Of a DNA stretch of 64,000 bases, positions 1 through 6,895 are shown one piece after another; positions within the stretch are counted from its first letter, which is position 1; each line of letters begins with the position of its first letter. Below the pieces are notes generated by a model, which saw only the letters and a list, made by a program, of their open reading frames with translations, searched no databases and was not told the DNA's origin. The position numbers and the translations under genes were made by a program. The DNA comes from a virus, in the IMG/VR virus record IMGVR_UViG_3300017730_000001, positions 50,387-114,386 of that record; one strand, written 5' to 3'.

Positions 1-373
1 CGTTAGTCATTACTTCATATGTGACAACATTGCCCTCTAAACTAAATGAACCAAATCTAACTGAACCGTCATTCGAAAACATAGACTCAACCAATTGTTT
101 TGCCATTTGAGCATAAATTCGTGATTCTAAATTACGAATAAATTTGGCCATGGTTGTATTGTCTTCTGCCCTTTCAGCTGCCTTTCTAGCAGATTCAAGT
201 GCATCTTCTATTTCTTTTTTTCTTGTAAACTCTTGGTTCTCAACGGTTAGGTAATGTGATGCTGTGCCTATTCCACTGAAACTAGGGTTTTTAAATTTAT
301 GTTTTATATCAGCCTGTACGCTTTCGCTAATACAGAATACTGAAACTAAGAATATGATTTGTAATAATTTCAT
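1..373 (-). CDS. csgF: CsgF-like curli assembly protein (3' end cut by window edge)
   Basis: The reading frame opens with ATG at 373 and is still open at position 1, giving 124 codons. It starts with a signal peptide of about 21 residues (MKLLQ..., hydrophobic core IIFLVSVF, ending SVQA). The mature part has the CsgF pattern: FKNPSF near its start, then a helix FIRNLESRIYAQMAKQLVES and a C-terminal strand region GSFSLEGNVVTYEV. CsgF is the periplasmic/surface cap of the CsgG pore of type VIII (curli) secretion. It overlaps the preceding gene by ATGA, so it is translationally coupled to two small membrane proteins and lies under the late promoter at 929-936. A CsgG gene would be expected beyond the left edge. 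The family call rests on motif recognition, not a search. Confidence 0.8.
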   Translation of the reverse strand, partial: MKLLQIIFLVSVFCISESVQADIKHKFKNPSFSGIGTASHYLTVENQEFTRKKEIEDALESARKAAERAEDNTTMAKFIRNLESRIYAQMAKQLVESMFSNDGSVRFGSFSLEGNVVTYEVMTN

Positions 374-627
374 TTCTTTTTCACCTCTTCCTTTTTGGCA
401 TTCTCTTTCATCTCTAAAACTACATCTACTTTTTGTTGTAGTCTTATTAAGTCTTGGTCTAACATTCTTGTTTGGTCTATTACTTTAATTAATTGAAAGT
501 GCATTTTTTCAATTTCGGGTTCTAGTTTTTCACCTACAAACCACCAAATGTAATATATGAAATAACCGAGTCCTACTGCCATCACAATGGGAAATCCGAA
601 ATCGGAGATTAATTGTGCAATGTCCAT
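370..627 (-). CDS. small protein with one membrane segment and a coiled coil
   Basis: 85 residues: an N-terminal hydrophobic segment (about residues 12-32, FPIVMAVGLGYFIYYIWWFV), then an amphipathic helix with coiled-coil character (IEKMHFQLIKVIDQTRMLDQD...) and a very basic tail (KKEEVKKK). It resembles its upstream neighbour in architecture, so the two may be paralogues or a hetero-oligomer. It overlaps csgF (ATGA) and ends the upstream gene's unit, so it is a late gene. Holin-like proteins of BhlA type share this architecture, and a role beside the CsgF secretion pore is also possible. Neither is shown by the sequence. Confidence 0.75.
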   Translation of the reverse strand: MDIAQLISDFGFPIVMAVGLGYFIYYIWWFVGEKLEPEIEKMHFQLIKVIDQTRMLDQDLIRLQQKVDVVLEMKENAKKEEVKKK

Positions 628-923
628 CAGTCTCTCCTGACATCGAGCTTATCATCTTCTATGAAGTTTTCAGCTCTCGCAATTCTCTCTATGTCTGGTC
701 TCAACTCTAAAGCACTTGATACAAGTAAATCTATCTTAATCATTTCGTTAGACATTGTTCTTGCTCGATTTTCTAAAGATTTACAGAACATTGTAAGTGT
801 GGAAATAGAATCAACTACACCCTCAAGTATCTGTTTAATAACTATGAATATAAAGAACCCCATTACTACTGAACCAGCAATCGGAGCACCCACTTCACCT
901 ATTAGATTAAAAATCTCTTCCAT
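627..923 (-). CDS. small protein with one membrane segment and a coiled coil
   Basis: 98 residues with a hydrophobic segment near residues 12-32 (GAPIAGSVVMGFFIFIVIKQIL), followed by a long polar helix (SISTLTMFCKSLENRARTMS...) and a charged C-terminus (DKLDVRRD). It is the first gene of the unit that ends in csgF. The late promoter TATAAATA ends five bases before its ATG and no Shine-Dalgarno sequence lies between, so the message is probably leaderless. Function unknown; holin-like or secretion-related roles are both compatible. Confidence 0.75.
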   Translation of the reverse strand: MEEIFNLIGEVGAPIAGSVVMGFFIFIVIKQILEGVVDSISTLTMFCKSLENRARTMSNEMIKIDLLVSSALELRPDIERIARAENFIEDDKLDVRRD

Positions 924-928
924 ACTGT

Positions 929-936
929 TATTTATA
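929..936 (-). promoter_or_regulatory. late promoter TATAAATA, leaderless spacing
   Basis: A perfect T4-type late box on the minus strand, followed by ACAGT and then the ATG at 923. In T4 the box lies at about -13 to -6, so transcription would begin at or within a base of the start codon. It drives the two TM genes and csgF and lies just downstream of a terminator hairpin. Confidence 0.75.
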
Positions 937-959
937 CAAATTGTCTTTTCCTAAGGGCT

Positions 960-988
960 AAAAAAAAGGGACTCTAACGAGTCCCTTT
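960..988 (-). terminator. rho-independent terminator
   Basis: Minus-strand stem GGGACTC / GAGTCCC with loop GTTA, flanked by pairing A/T bases and followed by eight T. It ends the transcript of the 109-residue protein gene at 1011-1340 and insulates it from the next late promoter at 929-936. Confidence 0.85.
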
Positions 989-1010
989 CGTGTCCTGGTA
1001 GGACTAATAA

Positions 1011-1340
1011 TTATTCTTCTTCGGTATCATCACCATCAGAATCATTATTATTTTTCAGTTGCGAGTGTATTTCGGTAATTACAGCTGCTTTCGAACCACT
1101 TCTTTTTACTTTCAGTGATTTTTTATCAGCAAGTTCTAATAGTTGAACTTTAGTTAATGTCTTAAGTTCAGCCTTAGATGTAATACCGTTATTGTTTTTA
1201 TCTGCAACAACTTTTGGTTTCACTACTCTTGGTTTTCTAACCGGAGGTGGAGCCACCGTTGTTGTAGTTGTTTCGTTATCTCTATTGAAATAAGCGTAAA
1301 CAATAACAAATAACACTACAATTGCAATTGCGTATTCCAT
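1011..1340 (-). CDS. membrane-anchored protein with a Rho-N/SAP-like helix domain
   Basis: 109 residues. Residues 1-18 form a hydrophobic anchor (MEYAIAIVVLFVIVYAYF), followed by a Thr/Pro/Lys linker (TTTTTVAPPPVRKPRVVKPK). A C-terminal helical module then carries the pattern LTKVQLLELADKKSLKVKRSGSKAAVITEI, like Rho N-terminal, HeH or SAP folds that bind nucleic acid, and it ends in an acidic tail. Shine-Dalgarno TAGGAG precedes the ATG and a sigma70-type promoter lies at 1370-1398. A small anchored DNA- or RNA-binding protein is my inference. Confidence 0.75.
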   Translation of the reverse strand: MEYAIAIVVLFVIVYAYFNRDNETTTTTVAPPPVRKPRVVKPKVVADKNNNGITSKAELKTLTKVQLLELADKKSLKVKRSGSKAAVITEIHSQLKNNNDSDGDDTEEE

Positions 1341-1369
1341 AATATACTCCTATCAAATTATGAGACTCC

Positions 1370-1398
1370 AGTATATCGAAGTTTCGTGTATTTGTCTA
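1370..1398 (-). promoter_or_regulatory. sigma70-type promoter
   Basis: Minus strand TAGACA, 17-base spacer, TATACT, followed about 25 bases later by Shine-Dalgarno TAGGAG and the ATG at 1340. This is an early-type promoter for the anchored Rho-N-like protein gene. Confidence 0.6.
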
Positions 1399-1417
1399 GG
1401 GGGTTTTATAGAACTTT

Positions 1418-1591
1418 TTAGTCCTTTGCTTTACCAACATTTAATGCGACCCAATCAAGTACTTTGTAAGCTTTCTTGACTATGCCATCATCAACTGGTG
1501 TAGGTGTAAGAGCTGCAATTAATGATGCACCCATTACTAACCAGGGTAACACTTGTACCCAAGCAATTATCCATTGAAGAAATTCCAACAT
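1418..1591 (-). CDS. 57-residue membrane protein
   Basis: A short frame from ATG at 1591 to TAA at 1418, with Shine-Dalgarno AGGAG 8 bases upstream. The product starts MLEFLQWIIAWVQVLPWLVM and has a hydrophobic first half (one membrane segment to about residue 28), then a short helix (DDGIVKKAYKVLDWVALNVGKAKD). It fills the gap between regA and the 109-residue gene and is preceded by a late-type box overlapping the regA stop codon. Function unknown. Confidence 0.7.
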   Translation of the reverse strand: MLEFLQWIIAWVQVLPWLVMGASLIAALTPTPVDDGIVKKAYKVLDWVALNVGKAKD

Positions 1592-1627
1592 ATAATACTC
1601 CTGTTATTAATTGATTTATAACAGAGG

Positions 1628-1635
1628 TATTTATG
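1628..1635 (-). promoter_or_regulatory. late promoter variant CATAAATA
   Basis: A late-type box overlapping the last codons of regA, 36 bases upstream of the ATG at 1591; the Shine-Dalgarno AGGAG lies in between. Confidence 0.5.
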
Positions 1636-2041
1636 ATATGTTAGTGCCTATTGAGTACTTTTGTGTGAGTTTCCACTGTTGTTTCTCTTTGTAAGGTATA
1701 ACCTTAATCTGAGAAAGTGGTGCTCTAGGTTCTTCAATTCTCTTTGGGTCAAGTACCTTGACAAGACTCCATTGTCTCAATAAATCGATTATGGTGTTGC
1801 GCCTTGCAACATCTGATTCGTCAAAGTTTGATTGTTTACCATCGAGTTTGAATAACTCTTTGAAGTGGACAATGTAATACTTGCCCCTTTTGTGTAGTAT
1901 GTGACATGACTGAAAAAGTTCTTTTTCTTTTCTTGACGCTACGCCAATTCTAGATAGGGTTTCTCTTATCTTTAAGAAGTCGTCCTTTTCAGGAAATGTT
2001 ATTTCTACTAAATCTTTTACTGATTCTAAATTGTCATCCAT
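1631..2041 (-). CDS. regA: RegA translational repressor
   Basis: The protein follows T4 RegA along its length: EITFPEKDDFLKIRETLSRI, then SCHILHKRGKYYIVHFKELF, the DGKQ segment, and the C-terminal WKLTQKYSIG. RegA binds the translation start regions of early phage mRNAs and represses them, including its own and the clamp and clamp-loader messages in T4. I chose ATG 2041 (MDDNLES...), because GGAAAGA lies at proper distance and the frame upstream has only TTG and GTG. It overlaps the end of gp62 by eight bases, the T4 order 44-62-regA. Confidence 0.93.
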   Translation of the reverse strand: MDDNLESVKDLVEITFPEKDDFLKIRETLSRIGVASRKEKELFQSCHILHKRGKYYIVHFKELFKLDGKQSNFDESDVARRNTIIDLLRQWSLVKVLDPKRIEEPRAPLSQIKVIPYKEKQQWKLTQKYSIGTNIS

Positions 2042-2426
2042 TATTCTTTCCACCAATTTTCATACTGTCTTTCAAGTCACGATACTGTTTATCATTTAAA
2101 AGTTCTAGATATTCTTTGGCTCGTTGTGAGGATACACCAAAGGCGTTCTTCACTGTATCTAATTTCTTACTCTCGTAAGGTTTATGCCATTTCGAAAATC
2201 TCTGCCTTTTTCTAAGAGTATTTATGAAAAACAAGTATTGAAGACGACCCTCAGTCGAATGTCTGGTGTTCATCTCGTTTACTAGAAAGACTGCATCTTG
2301 GTGGTAAGATAATGCCTTATTGATTAGGAAAGGTTGATATGCTTTCTCTTCGATATCATCAACCATGATATCTTTTTTGTCGTAAGAGACCGACTTAACG
2401 AAGTCGAATGGATTTCGTTTTGCCAC
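2034..2426 (-). CDS. 62: clamp loader small subunit gp62
   Basis: 130 residues beginning MAKRNPFDFVKSVSYDKKDI, typical of gp62 of marine T4-like phages, with a middle section YQPFLINKALSYHQDAVFLVNEMN and a basic region RKRQRFSKWHK. With gp44 it forms the ATP-driven loader that places the gp45 clamp on DNA. The start is GTG, directly after the TAA of the preceding gene. It is shorter than T4 gp62 (187 residues), as usual for these marine relatives. The position between gp44 and regA supports the call. Confidence 0.88.
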   Translation of the reverse strand: MAKRNPFDFVKSVSYDKKDIMVDDIEEKAYQPFLINKALSYHQDAVFLVNEMNTRHSTEGRLQYLFFINTLRKRQRFSKWHKPYESKKLDTVKNAFGVSSQRAKEYLELLNDKQYRDLKDSMKIGGKNNG

Positions 2427-2687
2427 TTAAGTGTTTCTTATGTAAGAGTCAACTAGTGCTTGACCAGTGAGAGCTTCACCAAAGTAAATAATCTCACCAC
2501 TTGACTTTATTGTTCTTTGCACAACACCGTTGTTATATTCAATGTCCATCACTGAACCATCATTGTTTCTGTTGTCGTACCACATTGAAGTAAAAGAATG
2601 TGCATGAATAGATTTAACACCACTTGACCATTTCTCTGCTTCTAATAACAGTCTTTGTCGTTCTACTCTCTCGTTATGTTCTGTCAT
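2427..2687 (-). CDS. hypothetical protein, 86 residues
   Basis: A soluble small protein with a charged N-terminal helix (MTEHNERVERQRLLLEAEKW) and a beta-rich remainder (IHAHSFTSMWYDNRNNDGSV, then VQRTIKSSGEIIYFGEAL). I do not recognise a family. It lies between gp44 and gp62, its start overlaps a 37-codon frame, and its stop abuts the GTG of gp62, so it belongs to the early replication operon. Confidence 0.7.
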   Translation of the reverse strand: MTEHNERVERQRLLLEAEKWSSGVKSIHAHSFTSMWYDNRNNDGSVMDIEYNNGVVQRTIKSSGEIIYFGEALTGQALVDSYIRNT

Positions 2688-2787
2688 TGTCTCTACTCTC
2701 CCGCCATATTTTATCGGCTTGTCTTTGTAAACTTTTCTCTAAGTGGTAATCAAACCATCTTGCTAACCATTGTCTTAATTTACCCAT
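2674..2787 (-). CDS. candidate 37-residue basic peptide
   Basis: ATG at 2787 overlaps the TAA of the upstream membrane protein (TAATG) and the frame ends 14 bases inside the next gene. The peptide (MGKLRQWLARWFDYHLEKSL...) is an amphipathic basic helix with four Trp. Tight stop-start coupling on both sides supports translation, but there is no homology evidence. Confidence 0.45.
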   Translation of the reverse strand: MGKLRQWLARWFDYHLEKSLQRQADKIWRESRDNDRT

Positions 2788-3203
2788 TATGCTTCTTCGT
2801 TTGGATTCCAGATTGTTAGGTTTTTAGTTTTAAGTCTATTTACAACTAACTTATATCTACTTCTCTCTTCTTGCCATTCTTTTAACCAATTAGAACCATC
2901 TCTCTCTGCATCAATAAAGATTGCATTGGTAAATGCCAAAGGTAATAGAATTGCACAATGTATAACAATACTTGCTACTGTATTGTAGTTAAAGAAACCT
3001 AGATAGTTTGCCGCCAAGAAACCAAAAAACACTGACCATACAGTAAACAACACTAACATAAAGTAAGTTTGTAAACTTGGGTCAGGTATATACTTTAAAG
3101 GATTGTATCTTACATCCATAACTCTTCGCCACCCATTCACAAGGGCAAATGCAGTTCTTCTGAATAAACTTGGTTTTTTCATCATTGGTTGAATCTTACT
3201 CAT
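2787..3203 (-). CDS. membrane protein, 138 residues
   Basis: Two hydrophobic segments are visible, at about residues 49-71 (MLVLFTVWSVFFGFLAANYLG) and 79-98 (ASIVIHCAILLPLAFTNAIF). Both ends are polar and basic (RRTAFALVNGWRRVMDVRYN; NWLKEWQEERSRYKLVVNRL). Shine-Dalgarno GGAG precedes the ATG. It lies directly downstream of gp44 in the replication operon, a position often filled by small unknown genes in T4-like phages. No function can be assigned. Confidence 0.75.
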   Translation of the reverse strand: MSKIQPMMKKPSLFRRTAFALVNGWRRVMDVRYNPLKYIPDPSLQTYFMLVLFTVWSVFFGFLAANYLGFFNYNTVASIVIHCAILLPLAFTNAIFIDAERDGSNWLKEWQEERSRYKLVVNRLKTKNLTIWNPNEEA

Positions 3204-3204
3204 T

Positions 3205-3300
3205 TCATTCTCCGTTAAATCGTATGTATTCTTTTATCACATGAAGTCCTACTGACAACCATGTAATTACTATTAGACTCCATATAAGTATTTCAATCAC
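3205..3300 (-). CDS. candidate 31-residue membrane peptide
   Basis: GTG at 3300 overlaps the gp44 stop (GTGA) and the frame ends in TGA at 3205 just before the next ATG. The product MIEILIWSLIVITWLSVGLH... is one membrane helix with a charged tail. It fills an otherwise empty 93-base gap with exact coupling to both neighbours, which is why I list it. Confidence 0.4.
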   Translation of the reverse strand: MIEILIWSLIVITWLSVGLHVIKEYIRFNGE

Positions 3301-4241
3301 TTAAATCTACACTCTGACATAATCTCGGTGAGACATGCAGTGAAGTTGATTTCTGAGTCCATTGCAAATGCAGCCTTGTATTGATAATCAGCAATGAACA
3401 AAACAGCTGCAGGTATAGAACTTGGTTCTAATCTTTGTTCAAGTGCATCGAAAACTTTACGATATAAACCATTGAAATCATTATCAGAATTCTGAGCAAC
3501 CCATTTTCTCATGGCAGTCCAGTTTTTCTTTTCAATCATATCAATGAGAGGTGTAAGTTTTTCTTCTGATAATGTCGCTAGTAGACCACTATCGATTACA
3601 CCACTTGCACCATATCGTTGTACTTCATTGATGCATCGTCTGAAATCTGGAAAGAACTTTAGTATAAGTTCTACTAATACCTTTTCATCATACTTGATAC
3701 CCTCATTGTCACATATAGATTTTAATCTATCAAGACCACCCATTGCGAGTTTTTGTTTCTCACTCTTAGGTATAGAAAAATCGATTACAGTACATCTACT
3801 ATGTAGAGGTGCAATGATTCTATTCTTGTAATTACATGTAAAGATAAATCTACAATTACTTGAGAACTCTTCTATGAAGTTTCTCAATGCCGGTTGAACT
3901 GAATCAGCAGATATATAATCTGCCTCATCAAGAATGACAACTTTAGGACCACCGGCAAGAGATACAGTAGATGCAAAGTTTTTGATTTTAGTTCGCAAAG
4001 TGTCGATAAGTCGGCCTTCGTCACTGCCATTGATAACAATGAAATCAGCGCCTAACTCATTACAGAGTGCCTTAGCGACGGTTGTTTTGCCTGTTCCCTG
4101 TGAACCACAGAGCATCAGATTTGGTATTTCGTTATTAGAAACAAACTCTTTGAATGTTTTCTTAACGCCTTTTGGTAGTATAGTATCGTCAATGATAGTG
4201 GGACGATACTTTTCTACATATAAAAATTCATTTGTATTCAT
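3297..4241 (-). CDS. 44: clamp loader large subunit gp44 (AAA+ ATPase)
   Basis: 314 residues from ATG 4241 (MNTNEFLYVEKYRPTIIDDT), which aligns with the start of T4 gp44; an in-frame TTG at 4256 also exists. Walker A GSQGTGKT lies at about residues 46-53 and Walker B VVILDEAD near 106. The arginine-finger SRC motif (PLHSRC) and a C-terminal collar domain are visible. It forms the gp44/62 loader that opens and places the gp45 sliding clamp. It lies just downstream of gp45, separated by a structured 115-base leader. Confidence 0.95.
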   Translation of the reverse strand: MNTNEFLYVEKYRPTIIDDTILPKGVKKTFKEFVSNNEIPNLMLCGSQGTGKTTVAKALCNELGADFIVINGSDEGRLIDTLRTKIKNFASTVSLAGGPKVVILDEADYISADSVQPALRNFIEEFSSNCRFIFTCNYKNRIIAPLHSRCTVIDFSIPKSEKQKLAMGGLDRLKSICDNEGIKYDEKVLVELILKFFPDFRRCINEVQRYGASGVIDSGLLATLSEEKLTPLIDMIEKKNWTAMRKWVAQNSDNDFNGLYRKVFDALEQRLEPSSIPAAVLFIADYQYKAAFAMDSEINFTACLTEIMSECRFK

Positions 4242-4260
4242 AATTAAAGAGAACAAACCC

Positions 4261-4325
4261 CTCCGAGTGTTCGTGTATTAGACCATTGATGATGAGATTC
4301 TAATACTCCCATGAAAGTAGCGGAG
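4261..4325 (-). promoter_or_regulatory. structured leader of gp44 mRNA
   Basis: The gp45-gp44 gap holds an eight-base-pair stem, GTATTAGA / TCTAATAC (4275-4282 with 4299-4306), with a 16-base loop. An outer pairing CTCCG / CGGAG (4261-4265 with 4321-4325) encloses it. The outer strand CGGAG runs directly into GGGG, the best Shine-Dalgarno-like sequence upstream of gp44, so folding could hide it. Translational control, perhaps through RegA, is inference. Confidence 0.45.
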
Positions 4326-4355
4326 ACTGGCGCTGTTTCACACATAATATATATG

Positions 4356-5021
4356 TTAAGCGCTGTAAGAACTATCTGGTTCTAAAGCAATAAAGTACTC
4401 TAAATCTACATCTTTATTCTTAAAGTGTGAGATGCCTTTAGAAGATACTGCAACTGTATAGTTGCCATCTAAAACTTTCAAGTTCTCAATCTTGAAGTTC
4501 ATTGTGAATGTTGCACCATTGCCTTCGCCTACAGTTCTACTGAATGTATTTGAAGTTGTGTTCTTTTTATCAGTCACTTGCATCTCGATTTTAGTACCAT
4601 CGGATGTAAGAACTAAATCATTTACACCTAATACTGAAGCTGCCTTTTGCAATTCAGTTAGAAGTGTAGAAGTTAAGTCAATACTAATCTCTGCATCTGG
4701 CATGGTAATCATCTTCTCTGGTGAAGTGACCATACCCTCTGAGGCATAGAAATATGTTAGAGATGTATCAGCATCTGCAATCGCCAACGAAGCTTCGTTG
4801 AAGTTGAAGTCTGGATTCTCCATTAGACTTGTTGCACCTAGAAATTCTACTAGATTGTAGATACTAAATGACTTGTCGAATGTTTCTGGTATCGTTGCGA
4901 CTGCCAGTATATTCTTCATGTTAGATATCGTCTTAAGTTGATTACCTGAATCAACTTTGATACCTGAATTAATAGTAGCGAAGTTTTTTAATATCGCCTT
5001 TGTTTCACTTGAAATTTTCAT
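4356..5021 (-). CDS. 45: sliding clamp gp45
   Basis: 221 residues, the usual length for gp45. It starts MKISSETKAILKNFATINSG, the conserved gp45 opening helix, and continues with the two-domain clamp pattern (NPDFNFNEASLAIADADTSL, then FKIENLKVLDGNYTVAVSSKG, ending DLEYFIALEP). The trimeric clamp tethers DNA polymerase and, in T4, also activates gp55-dependent late transcription. The gene has a strong Shine-Dalgarno (AAAGGAGACAAG) and overlaps the DUF3310 gene end by ATGA. Confidence 0.92.
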   Translation of the reverse strand: MKISSETKAILKNFATINSGIKVDSGNQLKTISNMKNILAVATIPETFDKSFSIYNLVEFLGATSLMENPDFNFNEASLAIADADTSLTYFYASEGMVTSPEKMITMPDAEISIDLTSTLLTELQKAASVLGVNDLVLTSDGTKIEMQVTDKKNTTSNTFSRTVGEGNGATFTMNFKIENLKVLDGNYTVAVSSKGISHFKNKDVDLEYFIALEPDSSYSA

Positions 5022-5353
5022 TTCTTGTCTCCTTTATAGCCTGCTTCTTCAAGCATTAATTTATCGTGATTGTTCAATGCAAGGAATCCATAATGAATTA
5101 CCTTTAAAAGGTCGGCACGATTTTTCCCACCTTTTTTGCCGTATCGTTGGGCATACTTTAAAATATTCCCAATACAGAAACCTTCACCGTGTCCTGCATC
5201 CATAATGAATTCAGTTGCCTGATATTTGTTCAGACTGTAGTGTTGGTCATATGTTGAGTCTACATAAGAAGAGAACTCCTTTAGAAGTTCTCCCTCATTG
5301 TATTTGTAGTCAATACCACTTTTGGTGTTAGTTGACTTAGTAAATAAACCCAT
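5018..5353 (-). CDS. DUF3310 (SaV-like) protein
   Basis: 111 residues from ATG 5353, one base after the TAA of the CobS-like gene; two more upstream in-frame ATGs lie inside that gene. The core NKYQATEFIMDAGHGEGFCI, then NILKYAQRYGKKGGKNRADL and LKVIHYGFLAL, is the DUF3310 pattern found in many phages and often placed near nucleotide or DNA metabolism genes. The biochemical role is not established. It is coupled to gp45 by ATGA. Confidence 0.8.
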   Translation of the reverse strand: MGLFTKSTNTKSGIDYKYNEGELLKEFSSYVDSTYDQHYSLNKYQATEFIMDAGHGEGFCIGNILKYAQRYGKKGGKNRADLLKVIHYGFLALNNHDKLMLEEAGYKGDKK

Positions 5354-5354
5354 A

Positions 5355-6587
5355 TTAATCATTATACTCTGAAGACTCTGAATCGTCAACAGGGTTTTCT
5401 AAATGAACACCATCGTCAACTTTGGTGTAGAGGTCTAGAACAGCATTTCTAGTTTCTTCATCGAATCTTGAAATACACATTGTAATCGCCTTGAGTTTGT
5501 CACCAAACATCTTGTAAGCACTGACAATGTGAACAAGTCTTCTTGTTGTAATCACATCATCAATGGCGCCTTCATAATAAGTTTTTCTGATTATGTCAGC
5601 CCAATCAACTAGTTTCTTAACGAAGTCTTCATCGACATCGCCAGTCAAAGCCATTTCTTGTTTCAGAATATTTCTCTCAGTAGTCACTGGTGGATATTCT
5701 TGTTGCATAGTGATAGCGAATCTTTCAAGCATCGCCTCATTCATGATTTGAGTACCAATGAACTTGCCATCTTCAGACCCTTGGCCCTTGGTGTTGGCAG
5801 TAGCGACAACAGTAAACCCTGGTGTCGGTGTGACCCACTCACCAGTTTTCTTGATAAGGTAACCTTTGCCCTCAAGAACTGATTGTAGACACATCATTTT
5901 GTTAGACCCTAAGTCTACTTCGTCAAGAAGTAATACAGCGCCTTTTCTCATTGCCTTGATAACTGGACCTTCTCTGAAGATGATGTTACCATTCTGCAAA
6001 GTGTGACCACCCATTAGGTCGTCTTCGTCTGTCTCAATAGTGATATTGACTCTGAAGAGTTCTCTATTCAATTGAGCACAAGTTTGTTCAATCATTAATG
6101 TTTTACCATTACCTGAAAGACCAGTCACAAAGAAAGGGAAGAACATTTTAGATTTGATTATGTTCTTGACATCTTTAGCATGACCAAACGGTACATAGTT
6201 TGGCATTTTTTCTGGAATGATTTTTACATTATCATCAATCATGTTGACCGAAGCAGTAGCAGCGGCAACTGGCATTTGTTGAACTTGAGGTGCAACTTTT
6301 GGAACTGTTAAAGGTTCTGGTTTAGAAACTGCAACAGTCGTACCGTTATTATCAATCGCAAGGATTGGTGTTAGATTGAAAACAGCACCATCTTTAAAAT
6401 TGTACCTGTTTGATTTCAACCAGTATGGAAAATGGCCCAATGAATTGAACTGCTCTTTCGAGAATTGCAATTGATTCGGATATTTCTCCTTTAATGCCTG
6501 AATGAATTCTTTCCTGTCAGGTGTCAGGTGGAAATTTTTATCTCCCAGATTTATCGACTCTGTTGGGTCGTATGTCCACTTACTCAT
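5355..6587 (-). CDS. cobS: CobS-like AAA+ ATPase
   Basis: 410 residues. The N-terminal 130 residues hold a small helical CobS-type domain and a Val/Pro/Gln linker. The AAA+ module carries Walker A GLSGNGKT (about 156-163), Walker B VLLLDEVD (218-225) and sensor motif VATANT (261-266), as in the CobS/MoxR branch. In bacteria CobS works with CobT in cobalt chelation for cobalamin. In marine T4-like phages the pair is widespread but its substrate is not proven. A sigma70-type promoter lies at 6630-6659, and GGAG precedes the ATG. Partner of the VWA protein at 6895-9273. Confidence 0.88.
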   Translation of the reverse strand: MSKWTYDPTESINLGDKNFHLTPDRKEFIQALKEKYPNQLQFSKEQFNSLGHFPYWLKSNRYNFKDGAVFNLTPILAIDNNGTTVAVSKPEPLTVPKVAPQVQQMPVAAATASVNMIDDNVKIIPEKMPNYVPFGHAKDVKNIIKSKMFFPFFVTGLSGNGKTLMIEQTCAQLNRELFRVNITIETDEDDLMGGHTLQNGNIIFREGPVIKAMRKGAVLLLDEVDLGSNKMMCLQSVLEGKGYLIKKTGEWVTPTPGFTVVATANTKGQGSEDGKFIGTQIMNEAMLERFAITMQQEYPPVTTERNILKQEMALTGDVDEDFVKKLVDWADIIRKTYYEGAIDDVITTRRLVHIVSAYKMFGDKLKAITMCISRFDEETRNAVLDLYTKVDDGVHLENPVDDSESSEYND

Positions 6588-6629
6588 AATTTGTCTCCGT
6601 TAAAGTAGTTTTATTTCTCATCAGTTATT

Positions 6630-6659
6630 ATCCTATCAAAAAGTTAGGGTCATTGTCAA
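6630..6659 (-). promoter_or_regulatory. early sigma70-type promoter (copy 1)
   Basis: Minus strand TTGACA, 18-base spacer ATGACCCTAACTTTTTGA, TAGGAT. The predicted start is about 36 bases before the ATG of the CobS-like gene. Nearly identical to the elements at 9280-9309 and 9528-9557. Confidence 0.75.
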
Positions 6660-6661
6660 CC

Positions 6662-6895
6662 CTATTCAATTTCTTTTAGTAATCTTTCCATGTCAATTGC
6701 AATAGAGGTCTTCTGACCTTTTCTCATTGTGGTGTATGAGTCGTTGTTAACCCAAAACCTAAATGCCTTACATTCAACCTCTTCTTCGCCACAAGCCTTT
6801 TGCCTAGGGCAATCAAACTTTACGCAAGGTCCTTTACCGACCTGTTGTATGGCGTCTTGAAATTTATCAATATTAATAGTACCTATCATTTCCAT
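6662..6895 (-). CDS. small Cys-rich protein, 77 residues
   Basis: The product has four clustered cysteines (GPCVKFDCPRQKACGEEEVE followed by C), spaced like a small metal-binding knuckle, and a beta/alpha C-terminal half ending ERLLKEIE. The ATG overlaps the TAA of the VWA gene by one base, so it is coupled to that gene and lies between the CobT-like and CobS-like genes. A zinc- or metal-binding accessory is inference only. Confidence 0.7.
   Translation of the reverse strand: MEMIGTINIDKFQDAIQQVGKGPCVKFDCPRQKACGEEEVECKAFRFWVNNDSYTTMRKGQKTSIAIDMERLLKEIE

Noticed and set aside
2219-2226. Late-type box CATAAATA inside gp62
   Set aside because: It lies within coding sequence far from any start, and chance occurrence is likely in AT-rich DNA.
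4257-4355. Possible tRNA in the gp45-gp44 gap
   Set aside because: Stems are present, but there is no T-loop consensus, no anticodon-stem geometry and no acceptor stem closing the fold.
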